NCBI GenBank assembly: GCA_034096865.1
Contig: JAWQFJ010008114.1
Location: forward strand, 125,001-165,000
Origin: Theodoxus fluviatilis
Taxonomy: Eukaryota > Mollusca > Gastropoda > Cycloneritida > Neritidae
Length of the DNA stretch: 40,000 nucleotides
Reading direction: 5' to 3'
Shown: one piece after another, positions 21,950-31,224 of the stretch
How positions within the stretch are numbered: the first letter of the stretch is position 1
Layout: every line of letters begins with the position of its first letter
The notes under the pieces: generated by a model
Databases searched by the model: none
What the model was told of the DNA's origin: nothing
Seen by the model: the letters and a program-made list of their open reading frames with translations, nothing else
Translations under genes and position numbers: made by a program

Positions 21950-22460
21950 AGCAGCAGAGGGTGTTTGTGTTGAAAGCAGAAGCAGCATTAGAGGCAACAC
22001 CAACCTTAGTAAACATAAGTAAACGCCTCACCTCTATTACAGCAGCTAACTGTAGTAGTCGTAGGAGCTGCAGTAATAAGTAGGGCGATAAGCGAAGTGG
22101 AACCGGGAAAGCTAATACTGCAAACAGCAGCAAGAGATCTAACAGAGGCAGGTGCGGTAACAGAAGCAGCAGCAGTAGTGGTAGCAGCAGCAAGATTATC
22201 CAAAGTAGAAGCAGCAGCAACGATAGCTACATCAAATGTCCTTGTAGAAGCAGCTCCAACAGGACAATATTATGTAAATTAATTAAAATTACAATCATGT
22301 ATGGCAGCAGATGCTGGAGCAACAGCGCCAACACCACCAGAAACAGCAGCAGCTGTTTTAGAACCATTAGCAGCAAGAAAAGCGACATCAGGTTTAAAAC
22401 CGGAAACAGCACCATGGAATGGGCCAGAAGACGGTGCAAGAAGGTGGCAGTCCAGACGAT
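21950..22460. repeat. Degenerate (GCA/GTA)n three-base-periodic region
   Basis: About 500 bases with strong three-base periodicity, codon-like triplets mostly ending in A on the + strand (GCA GCA, GTA, GAA, CCA). Ala/Val-rich frames are open on the + strand (to 22282, then 22297 to about 22460) and Ala/Ser/Thr-rich ones on the minus strand. Because both strands look equally protein-like, an eroded trinucleotide repeat is the simpler reading than a gene. Confidence 0.5.
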
Positions 22461-22619
22461 CCTGACACAGGGAATACAAACGAGGAGGGAGGCAACGAAA
22501 AGGCAACAAAGAACTGGGAATGGTGAAGGAGATTGTGAGCTGGTCTCGGGAGGGAAAATGAAGGGGTGAGAAACCAGCAGCAGGGCTGTGGTTGAGAGAT
22601 AGAGCAGGCGTGCTGGAAA

Positions 22620-23155
22620 GGAAGACTCGGGAACTGGGGGTGGGGGTAGGGGTGGGGGTTTGAAGAGAGGAGGGGGACAGGCGGAAATGAGCAGGGCTAG
22701 GCGGGCAGCTGCCAATGCGGACCTCTCACTGTAGGGCCCACAGAGACAGGCAGGGGCCTGCAGGCTCTCACTGCCCGAAGTCTCTCTTCTCGCGACTTTG
22801 CGGGGGTTCATCAATCTTCCTCTGTCGTGGAATTTGCAACGTTCATAGGGATGAGTCAGTGTGTTATGTGCACGTGCGAAAGTTTGCGTATGAGTACGCT
22901 TGTTCCTGTGCGCGCGCGTGCGAGTGCGTTTTATATGCGCAACTGTGCAGGTTTGGTTTTGCTTGTGCGTTTTATTTTCCGCAGCTGCGATTATATACTT
23001 GTCCGTACAAGTTTGTATATCCTTCCCCTCCCCCCCTTTTCCCTCCTCCTCCCCCCCTTTCCCCTCCTCCCCCCCCCCCCGGTCCCCTCCTCCTCCCCCC
23101 TTTCCCCTCCCCGCCCCCTTTCCCCCTCCCCCCACTCCCCCTTCCCCTTTTCTTC
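22620..23155. other. G-runs and pyrimidine tract; no gene
   Basis: GGGGGTGGGGGTAGGGGTGGGGG lies at 22637-22659. 23025-23155 is almost entirely C and T (CCCCTCCTCC). Between them is GC-rich unique sequence without a supported frame. Long Gly/Arg and Pro/Ser frames come from the tract. Confidence 0.5.
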
Positions 23156-23194
23156 AACTTGATTCAAATTCTGCTGTTAAAATTAAACTGCACA

Positions 23195-23419
<225 letters not shown>

Positions 23420-23489
23420 ATGTTTTATTTCTGCTCAAGTAAATGAGACCTTGTTTAGGGGATGTTCCACCCCGGTCGCCACTGTGCAG

Positions 23490-23770
23490 CGCCCGGTGCA
23501 CGGTTTTACTCCTGGGTGGGAGAGCCAATGCGGGTGCAGCACCGTGCCCAAGGATGCGACTCTATGACCAGTGCAGCACCGTGCCCAAGGATGCCACTCT
23601 AGGACCAGTGCAGCACCGTGCCCAAGGATGCCACTCTAGGACCAGTGCAGCACCGTGCCCAAGGATGCCACTCTAGGACCAGTGCAGCACTGGGCCCAAG
23701 GATGCGACTCTAGGACCAGTGCTGCACCGAACACCGCGCCTGCCAGTGGCAAGGTGGGCGTTCTCACCTA
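23490..23770 (-). mobile_element. SINE remnant with internal 37-bp amplification
   Basis: Five head-to-tail units of exactly 37 bases run from 23536 to 23720, each starting GCAGCACCGTGCCCAAGGAT. The flanks (GTTTTACTCCTGGGTGGGAG before; GATGCGACTCTAGGACCAG at the unit end) match the reverse complement of the SINE at 31225-31510 (TACTTCCGGGTGGAGAT and CAAGGATGCGACTCTAGAA). So a piece of the SINE body, in minus orientation, has turned into a minisatellite. Middle units 2-4 are nearly identical; the outer ones carry GCGACT instead of GCCACT. Confidence 0.75.
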
Positions 23771-23841
23771 GAGAAAAAGTACAAAAGAATATGGAAATGT
23801 GTTAGACAGTGCCAAATGTGATGATTGTCAACCCACAGATT

Positions 23842-23990
23842 TTGACTTCCCCTGCCCCCACCCCATCTTCCCCTTCCACCCCACCCTCTCTCTCCATGAT
23901 TCACCCCACTCTCACCCTCCACCCAACCCTCACCCTCACCCCCCACCCCACCCTCACCCTCCACCCCACCCTCACCCTCCATCCCTGGTG
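23842..23990. repeat. C-rich (CCCACCCTCACCCTC)n tract
   Basis: Blocks of CACCCTC and CACCCCA repeated with a 15-18 base rhythm, best over 23915-23980. The minus strand is G-quadruplex-prone. Confidence 0.8.
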
Positions 23991-24066
23991 TCCTGTATTG
24001 ATTGATTTTTTAAAATCAACTACTGGATGAATACTTAAGTGGGGGGGAAAAGTTGCGTTTGTTAGA

Positions 24067-24121
<55 letters not shown>

Positions 24122-24238
24122 TGTGTGTGTGTAAGTGTGTGTGTGTAAGTTTGTGTGTGCATATGTGTGTGTAAGTGTGTGTGTGTGTTTGTGTGCTCGC
24201 GTGTGTGCATCAGCGTGAGAATGTGTGTGTGTGTGTGC

Positions 24239-24269
<31 letters not shown>

Positions 24270-24350
24270 TTTGTGCGTATGTGTGTGTGAGGATGTGTGT
24301 GTGTGTGTGTGTGTGCGTGTGTGTGTGTGTGTGCGCGCGCGTGCGTGCGC
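24067..24350. repeat. (GT)n compound microsatellite with GC core
   Basis: Pure GT first, then GTAAGT-interrupted, then a (GC)n block (about 24238-24252) flanked by GT. Alternating purine-pyrimidine throughout, so Z-DNA-prone. Confidence 0.95.
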
Positions 24351-26578
24351 ATGTCCGCGATCGAGCGCGGGCTCATGCACAATATTTAAATGTGTGCATT
24401 CTTGTATTTACACACACAAACGCGCAAGCTTTTTCTGAGTATTCTGTGCTATCTATTCGGCAAAGCGAAGACTCGGGTGACTGGGTACAAAGCGTACCTT
24501 CATTAGCCCGGCGACTGCTGCTCCGCTTTCACAGCACTTTTATTGGAGTCGTGGAGCATGCTTTGAATTCCTCCACGTAGAGCAGTGCTACAGCACCAGG
24601 CAGCCTTGCACACGTTACACCCCCCCGAGGAACGTCACTGCTCGTAATGAGTCATGCTGTTTAATAGCGGAGGTTCCCCATGGCATTATTATTCAGACTC
24701 ACAATGATCTGACTGATACAGATCAAAGAAGAAAAAACGAACCTCTATTTATCGTTGTTGCAAAAGGCATTCTCCAATAATATGACCTCCACCTTTTGTT
24801 AACACCACCACCAGTAGCATTGCAACTAACACCATCACTAGCATAGACTCCGCCAACATAATCATTACATTTCCACTACCACCAGAAATCAGTTCCGTCG
24901 CCATTTTCATCGCAATTATCTCTACCGCTACCACGACCACCATCATCATCACCACTACCACTGTTTGCCCCCGTTGTCGCTACCACTAGAAGTCATCTTC
25001 ACAGTTGATGTTTTTGTTGCCTCATTCTCATAAGTCTGTGTCAACCTTACTGAATAGCGCTGCAAGCGTTTCATTTCCCTGAGATCATCTGTCACAGCCT
25101 CTGTCAAGGTGCAGCTGAAGGAAGAGCCGTGATTTTAAACCAAACTCGAGACATCCAGTCCAACGCTTACTTGCTCACTCGTGAGTGGTGTTTTTCAGTA
25201 GTGAATCTGGGGCCCGTGCCTCGATATCCAATGACTTCTAAGCACGGTCACGAGGTGCGGGGGGGCCAAGGAGAAATTAGTCTGGGGCATTGAAGTCAAC
25301 GACGTGTTTCCCTGGCTAAGAGGAAGGAGGATAGAAGCTTATCTCAGCCGTGTGTTGCCATGTGGTGGTCCAGCCCTGGCAGAAGACGTTTGGCGCGGGC
25401 AGACAGAAGCGACAAGCCACGGGGTGTTGGGTCGGCAGGTCAGAAGATCAGCATCGACCCAGCAAGCAGAACCTCGCTTCTTGTCTGGGTTTGCAGAGCG
25501 AGCCCCAGTGAAGATTGAATTTGCTCTCCCCACACGGCTGAGGGCTTTAGATCTAAGCTAATGCAAGACCTTCGACACGCTCGGCGGATATCGATTTGAA
25601 GTGGAAACGTGATTGAAGGAGAGAGACCGATTGACTTGAAAAGATCTTCTTTCGTTTGCTGCCGTCTCCTTTTTGGCATTTGTCGCTTCGGCGGATGTGT
25701 TTGGTCGCCGTAAAGGACATGAAAGAAAAAAGCCTTACTGATGTGTTGGACGTAAATGTAGATGTCTACTGAGCGGACGGGCAAGATTCTTGTAGGCCAG
25801 GAATGGATCCTATCAGTGCAACTCATCTCAAGGAAAACTTTTATACTCTAAATGATAAGTAAACTGGTCCTTGGTCTCTTGGCCTCCACGAAATCTGAGA
25901 GTTGCTTTGGGTGTATACTTTGCATTTGAACGTGTTATGGCCTCTTTATTGATAGGCGGCAAATACATGTACCGAGTTTAAGTGCAAGAAAAACAATGTG
26001 CATTCATGAACAACGTGTGGCATTGGTCTCAGTGAAATATATTTCTTCGAAAGTGTGTCATCTCTCCACCATTCTTGGGCGACATATAATCTTATAAAGC
26101 GGACTTCGAATTTGAATTATTTGTGTGGACAAAGCAAGGACTGTCGCGTTTGTTTCATATTTATGCCCAGGTCGCAAAAGCATTCAGTGTCATTTGATTG
26201 AGTGAATGCAAATACCTTTTCATTATCGCTTACTGGCTGTAAAATGCGTGTTTGTTAAGACATAATCATCTTAATTTATCACTGACAAAAAAATGGTTCA
26301 TAGTGCTCATGCTTCACAAGGAGGCAGCAACTTTCTTTTTTGGTAATAAAAGCTACATTCGCCAGAAAGAGAAGAAACTGTCACACTTATTGCGAAAATC
26401 CCAAAAGTCGATACGAATTTCTTTCACTCAAACTGTGGAACCAACTTTTTGTCCTTTCTTCTGGCATCGCAGCCTCCTGGTTTCTTTGCCTCCAGACAGG
26501 ATAGTTTTCTGATAAAATGCCAATCCTCGTTGGATGCCAGAAACGTCTCACAGCTGTCCAATAACTCTGCTGCCGCAG
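24351..26578. other. Presumed intron or 5' flank of the EGF gene; no exon found
   Basis: No earlier EGF-type exon or signal peptide was found on the + strand here. 24780-24960 is a degenerate CCA/CAT trinucleotide stretch. 25200-25560 is GC-rich with a short open + frame, but its codon use is not convincing. The phase 1 entry of the exon at 26579 requires an upstream exon, so its partner lies further upstream or was missed. Confidence 0.4.
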
Positions 26579-26695
26579 CCTCCGTGTCACCTTGCCCGTC
26601 TCAGCCCTGCCAGCATGGCGCCGTATGCTTCTTCAGCAACGCAATCTACGCCTGTGCATGCGCTCTGGGCTACACCGGACTCAACTGTGAAAAAG
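26579..26695 (+). CDS. EGF-like exon 1 of an EGF-repeat membrane protein
   Basis: A 117-base exon after CTCTGCTGCCGCAG, ending AAAAG/GTCACA, phase 1 in and phase 1 out. It encodes one complete EGF module with all six cysteines: C-x4-C-x5-C-x8-C-x-C-x8-C, including the usual GYTGLNC end. The acidic and asparagine residues of a calcium-binding EGF are missing at its start (SVSPCPSQPC), so calcium binding is unlikely. EGF modules form extracellular rods or ligand contacts stabilised by three disulphides. The donor is somewhat weak (GTCACA rather than GTAAGT). Its phases allow joining to any of the later phase 1 EGF exons. The gene must begin upstream because the exon starts inside a codon. Confidence 0.85.
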
Positions 26696-27071
26696 GTCAC
26701 ATTGTAACTTGAAATGTTGTGTGGGATGAGCAGGCGTATGTATGCATTGTACGATGTGCTGTCCTTGGCGGTAATAATTTCGATTGCAGTTGTCATATTT
26801 AGGAAGGCAGTATGCGAGAAGCTTGTTGAGTTGCAGTCCCGGTAACGTGTAAGAACGTTATATAATGTTGGCATACCACTTAAGATAAGTGTGTCATATA
26901 AGAACGAGTTCGTTTCAACGACCAGCGTCCGCTTGTCAGCTTTGTGCTTCTGACTTCTACGTGTTCCATGCACGATGTAAATCGGAAGAAACGAAACGGT
27001 TTGATGACGCATTTCCTAGAGCGTTGAGGTAAGCCACATGACGTACCGCTTTTTGTTACCATGGTTACCAG

Positions 27072-27124
27072 ACGTGGACGAGTGCGCCAGCGCCACCTGC
27101 CATGTCATTTTCCACCTGAAATAA
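27072..27124 (+). pseudogene. Truncated calcium-binding-type EGF exon
   Basis: After the acceptor CCATGGTTACCAG, the phase 1 frame reads DVDECASATCHV and then leaves EGF sequence and stops at TAA (27122-27124). DVDEC is the classic start of a calcium-binding EGF module and the C-x4-C spacing is right, but cysteines 3-6 are absent and no good donor follows. It is most simply the 5' stub of an EGF exon whose rest was deleted or replaced. Because EGF exons here are phase 1-1, skipping it would not shift the frame. Confidence 0.5.
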
Positions 27125-27342
27125 TCTATTTATGCCCTTTTTCTTTCGCAAACGGTCTTCACGGTTTGATTACTTCCATATTTGTTTTAAATGTGACAAA
27201 TGATCCGGAGGACAATTAAAGTTTAAACAGTAGCCTGGGAAATGTTTTTAAGTCCTTTAGTTGACTCATAAGAAGTAATTCGGAGTGGCCAGGATGACAT
27301 GGGAAGGAGGATTGGAAGTGTTCAAGAGGAGCAGCTATCAGG

Positions 27343-27343
<1 letters not shown>

Positions 27344-27422
<79 letters not shown>

Positions 27423-28562
27423 AGAGTGAGTGAAGTGGAGTGGAGTGGAGTGGAGTGGAGTGGCGTGAGTGAGATGAGTTGAGTTGAGTGAGTTGAGTTG
27501 AGTTGAGTTGAGTTGAGTGAGTTGAGTGAGTGAGTGAGTGAGTGAGCGAGCGAGCGAGTGAGTGAGTGAGTGAGTGAGTGAGTGAGTGAGTGAGTGAGTG
27601 AGTGAGTGAGTGAGTGAGTGAGTGAGTGAGTGAGTGAGTGAGTGAGTGAGTGAGTGAGTGAGTGAGTGAGTGAGTGAATGAGTGAGTGAGTGAGTGAGTG
27701 AGTGAGTGAGTGAGTGAGTGAGTGAGTGAGTGAGTGAGTGAGTGAGTGAGTGAGTGGAGTGAGCGGAGTGAATGAGTTGAGCGAGTGGAGCGGTGAGGTG
27801 CGGTGTGGTGTGGTGTGGTGCGGTGTGATGCGGTGTGGTACGGTGTAGAGTGGAGTGGTGTGGTGTGATGTAGTGCGGTGCGGTGCGGTGTGGTGTGGTG
27901 TGGTGTGGTGTGGTGTGGTGTGGTGTGGTGTGGTGTGGTGTGGTGTGGTGTGGTGTGTATGATGTGGTGTGGTGCGGTGCGGTGTGGTGTGGTGCTGTGC
28001 GGTGTGGTGTGGTGTGGTGTGTATGATGTGGTGCGGTGTGGAGTGGTGTGGTGCGGTGCGGTGCTGTGTGGTGCGGTGCGTTACGGTGTGGTGCGGTGTG
28101 GAGTGAAGTGGAGTGGAGTGAAGTGGTGTGGTGTGGTTTGGTGCGGTTTGGTGTGGTGTGGTGCGGTTTGGTGTGGTGCGGTGCGCTGTGGTGTAGTGTG
28201 GTGCGGTGCGGTGTGGTGTAGTGTGGTGTGGTGCGGTGCGGTGTGGTGTAGTGTGGTGCGGTGCGGTGTGGTGTGGTGTGGTGCGATGTGGAGTGAAGTG
28301 GTGTGGTGTGGTGTGATGTGGAATGGTGTGAAGTGGAGTGGTGTGGAGTGGAATGAAGTGGTGCGGAGTGGAGTGGAGTGGTGTGATGTGGTGTGGTGTG
28401 GTGTGATGTGATGTGATGTGAAGTGGAGAGGTGTGGTGTGGTGTGGAGTGGAGTGTTGTGGAGTGGAGTGGAGGACTGGTGTGGAGTAGAGTGGAGTGAG
28501 TAAGGAGGGTGTGCCTGCATGAGTGAGTGTGAGTGTATGTGTGTTTGTGAGTGTTTGTGTGC
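27344..28562. repeat. 1.2-kb compound C-poor satellite
   Basis: On the + strand in order: (GT)n 27344-27420; GAGTG/GGAGT and (GAGTT)n to about 27524; (GAGT)n to about 27756; then a long pentamer field of GGTGT, GGTGC and GGAGT to about 28495; then GT-rich sequence to 28562. C is rare and is almost confined to GTGCG words. Frames of up to 434 codons on the minus strand (His/Thr/Pro- and Ser/Leu/Thr/His-rich) are artefacts. It lies inside the EGF gene, about 100 bases before the damaged EGF exon at 28663. Confidence 0.95.
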
Positions 28563-28662
28563 ACGTTTTCATTGTGCAGTCAATGAAAGGCAAATATGCT
28601 GCAGTGATGAGTGTACGAAAGAGGAGAGTTGGTTGTGGTGCACCAGGCAGTCCCTCTTCCAG

Positions 28663-28781
28663 ACGTGGATCACTGCGCCTCCTCCCCCATGCTTCCACGG
28701 CACCACCTGCTCCAGCACTGCCAGTGGCTACACCTGTGTCTGCCAGGAAGGCTTCACCGGACTCCAGTGCAAGTCCAGGCA
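28663..28781 (+). pseudogene. EGF-like exon with frameshift and weak donor
   Basis: After the acceptor TCCCTCTTCCAG, phase 1 reads DVDHCASSP. A run of five C (28684-28688) then shifts the frame, and the rest of a perfect EGF module (CFHGTTC...YTCVCQEGFTGLQC) continues one frame over. With four C the module would have all six cysteines with standard spacing. The expected phase 1 end, after TGCAAGTCCA, has GG instead of GT. The nearest GT donor (GGCA/GTGAAA at 28782) would give another phase, and a GC donor (T/GCAAGT at 28769) would give phase 1. The shifted frame itself stays open to 28781. It is either a decaying exon, skipped without cost, or an assembly error in the C run combined with an unusual donor. 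Confidence 0.6.
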
Positions 28782-29038
28782 GTGAAATTGCTTTACACTC
28801 TCTCCTGAATCCTAGAGGATCCCTAAGCATAGTAAAAGCATTTCTAGGACAATGTAGGGGAAGTTATTGTCATTGGAAAAAGATTAGTTTCAACATAAAT
28901 GGTATCTTGCAAATTATTCAGGCAGAGGTCAGTTCATGACGGTAACATTCAAAATGAAGCCGTACACAAGAAAAAAAATAATAAGTTTTGCAAGAGAAAG
29001 CAGCTTCCGCCGCGGCCACAGCAGCAGTAGCAGCAGCA
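28782..29038. other. Intronic sequence, short (AGC)n
   Basis: No exon. A small CAGCAGCAGTAGCAGCAGC stretch at 29021-29039 abuts the LINE fragment. Confidence 0.5.
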
Positions 29039-29039
29039 C

Positions 29040-29355
29040 GGCTTTTGGACGTGTTATACACCGATCGTCAACGCCATCCAAAGAAGGAAATGGAAGTGGA
29101 TCGGGCACACCCTGCGCAGAAACGATGCCAGCATTCCACGCCACGCCTTGGACTGGAACCCCCAGGGTAAACGGAAGCGTAGTAGACCAGCACTGACCTG
29201 GAAAAGAACCCTACAAGCAGAGCTGAGGACAGTCCGGATGACCTGGGGAGAGGCGAAGAGGGCAGCCCAAGACAGACAGTGGTGGAGACTTGCAGTGAAG
29301 GCCCTATGCTCCGACCGGAGCGAAGAGGACTAAGTCAAGTAAGTCATACATGTGA
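29040..29355 (+). mobile_element. 5'-truncated LINE, C-terminal end of ORF2
   Basis: One + frame from about 29041 to the TAA at 29332-29334 reads TPIVNAIQRRKWKWIGHTLRR, then PRHALDWNPQGKRKR, TWKRTLQAEL, MTWGEAKRAAQDRQWWRL and a C-terminus ending CSDRSEED. These are the hallmarks of the region after the reverse transcriptase in a non-LTR retrotransposon family widespread in molluscs and cnidarians. The stop is followed by AAGTCAAGTAAGTC, a short direct repeat typical of the 3' tail of such elements. Only about 300 bases remain, so it is a dead 5'-truncated insertion in an intron of the EGF gene. The reading frame is intact over the whole fragment, which suggests it is fairly young. Confidence 0.85.
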
Positions 29356-29639
29356 ATACCCCTAATGGGATGTATTCAGCATTCGTGCTTTCTCTGCATG
29401 TACGAGTCTTATTCTGAGCCTTTATCGTCTCTTCGTTTATCTTTCTAATGAACATCCTCTCTACTCTTCTTGCTTTTCCTTAACTTTGTTTGTGACTCTT
29501 CACTTCCCCTCCTCTTCACTCTCATAACAATCACCTGCCTCCCCATATGTCCCCCTGTCTGAGTTACTCTCTACCAGTCTCTAAGCTTCCATTTTCCCTC
29601 TGTCCTGTGTTATTTTTTACCTCCTCCCTTCCCTCTGCA
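29356..29639. other. Intronic pyrimidine-rich sequence
   Basis: CT-rich and increasingly simple toward 29640. No exon is visible. Confidence 0.45.
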
Positions 29640-29769
29640 TGTATGTCTGTGTGCACTTGTTTGTGTGTGTCTGTGTGTCTGTATGTGTGCCTGCCTGTTT
29701 GATTCTTTGTGTCTGATTGTCTGCCTGCCTTCCTGCATGCCTGCCTGCCTGCCTGCGTATCTGTGTCCA

Positions 29770-29828
<59 letters not shown>

Positions 29829-29917
29829 GCCTGTCTGTCTGTCTCTCTGTCTCTGTCTCTCTCTGTCTCTCTCTGTCTCTCTCTCTCTCTCTCTCTTTCT
29901 CTCCTTTCTTTTTCCAA
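29640..29917. repeat. (CTGT)n / (CTGC)n / (CT)n compound microsatellite
   Basis: GTGTGTCTG words, then CCTG repeats (29723-29756), then about 20 CTGT units (29771-29854), then CTCTGT and pure CT to about 29897, then TTTCTCC. It serves as the pyrimidine-rich tract of the acceptor at 29937. Confidence 0.95.
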
Positions 29918-29937
29918 GGTCAAGCTGACCATTGCAG

Positions 29938-30048
29938 GTGTGGACTGGTGCCAGAGCAGTCCCTGCCAAAATGGCCGCTGTTCAAACCTGGGCCAGGAGT
30001 TCCGCTGCCTATGTCATCCGGGCTACCAAGGTGTCACGTGCTCAGACG
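29938..30048 (+). CDS. EGF-like exon of the membrane protein
   Basis: A 111-base exon, phase 1 in (GACCATTGCAG acceptor) and phase 1 out (CAGACG/GTAAAT). It encodes VDWC followed by a full EGF module: C-x4-C-x4-C-x8-C-x-C-x8-C with CHPGYQGVTC at the end. It joins in frame to the exon at 26579 on its 5' side and the exon at 30720 on its 3' side. A second acceptor, CTTTTTCCAAG at 29918, lies closer to the microsatellite and would give an in-frame but phase 0 start adding VKLTIAG. It would suit only an upstream exon that ends in phase 0. A perfect TGACGTCA word starts six bases after the exon (30054-30061). Confidence 0.88.
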
Positions 30049-30528
30049 GTAAATGACGTCAGATCATCCTGTTGTTTCAGTGACTTCACTTTAATTAAAG
30101 TGTCAGTCGTTTTTAAGTATGAGAAACTGGTAGCTTACAATGTGTGATGAGAAATTGCATGATACAGTACGATGACGATTGTAACGCTCATCGTAAATCA
30201 TGGATACACCACAGTGTCATTCTTTCAGTCTTTCAGCCTTCTTTTGCTAGTCTGTTTAGTAACAGTCCGTTTTGTACGTAGGCCTACTGAATAGTTCTCC
30301 GTGTTTTAAGTATGTTTGGAATGACGACGCTTCGTCAGAACTCGTCACTTATAAAATATCACTGAAAGCCAGAAGGACAAAAACCTTAATGGGATAAAGC
30401 GTCTCACATCTGTGTCCTGTTCGGTTCCATACGGCAGAGACCTTTACTTTCCGAGGCGGAGATGAACCCGGGGAATTTGACATCACGTCTCCTCATCAAA
30501 AAGCTCGCGAAAGGGCGTCGCGTCACGC
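30049..30528. other. Intron
   Basis: No exon seen. AT-balanced until about 30420, then GC-rich toward the next site. Confidence 0.5.
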
Positions 30529-30580
30529 GCGCTCCCTGGTGGCAGGGGCAGGCAATCTTGCCTGCACAATGGCGGCCGCG
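30529..30580 (-). promoter_or_regulatory. Weak CTCF-like word with YY1-like neighbour
   Basis: On the minus strand 30549-30529 reads GCCCCTGCCACCAGGGAGCGC. It carries CCACCAGGG but has A at one of the strongly conserved G positions of the CTCF core. CACAATGGCGGCCGCG (30566-30581) resembles a YY1/GC-rich promoter word. The pairing recalls the stronger site at 2891-2952. Confidence 0.25.
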
Positions 30581-30719
30581 TCAGAGGCGCCTCCACAAAC
30601 ACGCTGGGAGACTTGCGAAGGGAAGCCACTCTGCCTGACTAATGCTTGTATCAGCCTCGCTGTCTCATCGGGCTCTGTGCGTCCACTGCATTATCTCCCC
30701 TTGCCAGCCTGTCCCGCAG

Positions 30720-30853
30720 CCGTCGACGTCTGCTCCCCCTCGCCCTGCGTCCATGGCAGCACGTGCAGTCGTCATGGAAACCACGGGTTCTCCTGCCAAT
30801 GTCCGTCTGGCTACATGGGTCTGACCTGTGAGGAACCGGTCGCCCCTCAAGCG
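30720..30853 (+). CDS. Last EGF-like exon of the membrane protein
   Basis: A 134-base exon after GCCTGTCCCGCAG, phase 1 in, ending CAAGCG/GTAAGG in phase 0. It encodes AVDVC and a full EGF module: C-x4-C-x5-C-x9-C-x-C-x8-C (CPSGYMGLTC), then EEPVAPQA as a linker. The change from phase 1 to phase 0 marks the end of the EGF array and matches exactly the phase 0 acceptor of the exon at 32072. The donor is the best in the gene. Confidence 0.9.
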
Positions 30854-31224
30854 GTAAGGACCTCATCTCCAGGGGCTAATCGAAGACAAATAGATCCAGC
30901 TCATTCCGCAAACTCTCCTCTCTTTAAATGGAGATTATGGGGCTGTATCCGTCGCCGCCGCTTGAAGGGACATCGAGAGGGCACGCTTTCGGCATTTCCC
31001 CCTTCTCTTTTTCCAGCTCCTTTCCTTTGTTTCGTCTGGGTGCTCTGGTACCGACGCCAGGACGAATGGACTAGTTGAAGAGAAAGAAGATGGAGTCCTT
31101 TTTATTAGAAAAATGCACGGACGCACGAAACGCATATAATGTTGTTGAGTCATGAAGAGATAAAGGAAAGGAACAATCAAACGGATTCTGGAACAAGATC
31201 CATGCCTTTGACAATTATCACATA
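30854..31224. other. Intron
   Basis: Unique sequence between the EGF exon and a SINE. No exon is supported. Confidence 0.5.

Noticed and set aside
22227..23135. Minus-strand 302-codon Gly/Arg then Leu-rich frame
   Set aside because: It crosses a C/T tract, unique DNA and a GCA-rich region with different composition in each part, as expected for chance.
27216..28564. His/Thr/Pro- and Ser/Leu/Thr/His-rich minus frames of more than 400 codons
   Set aside because: They are translations of GAGT and GGTGT repeats lacking stops on that strand, not proteins.
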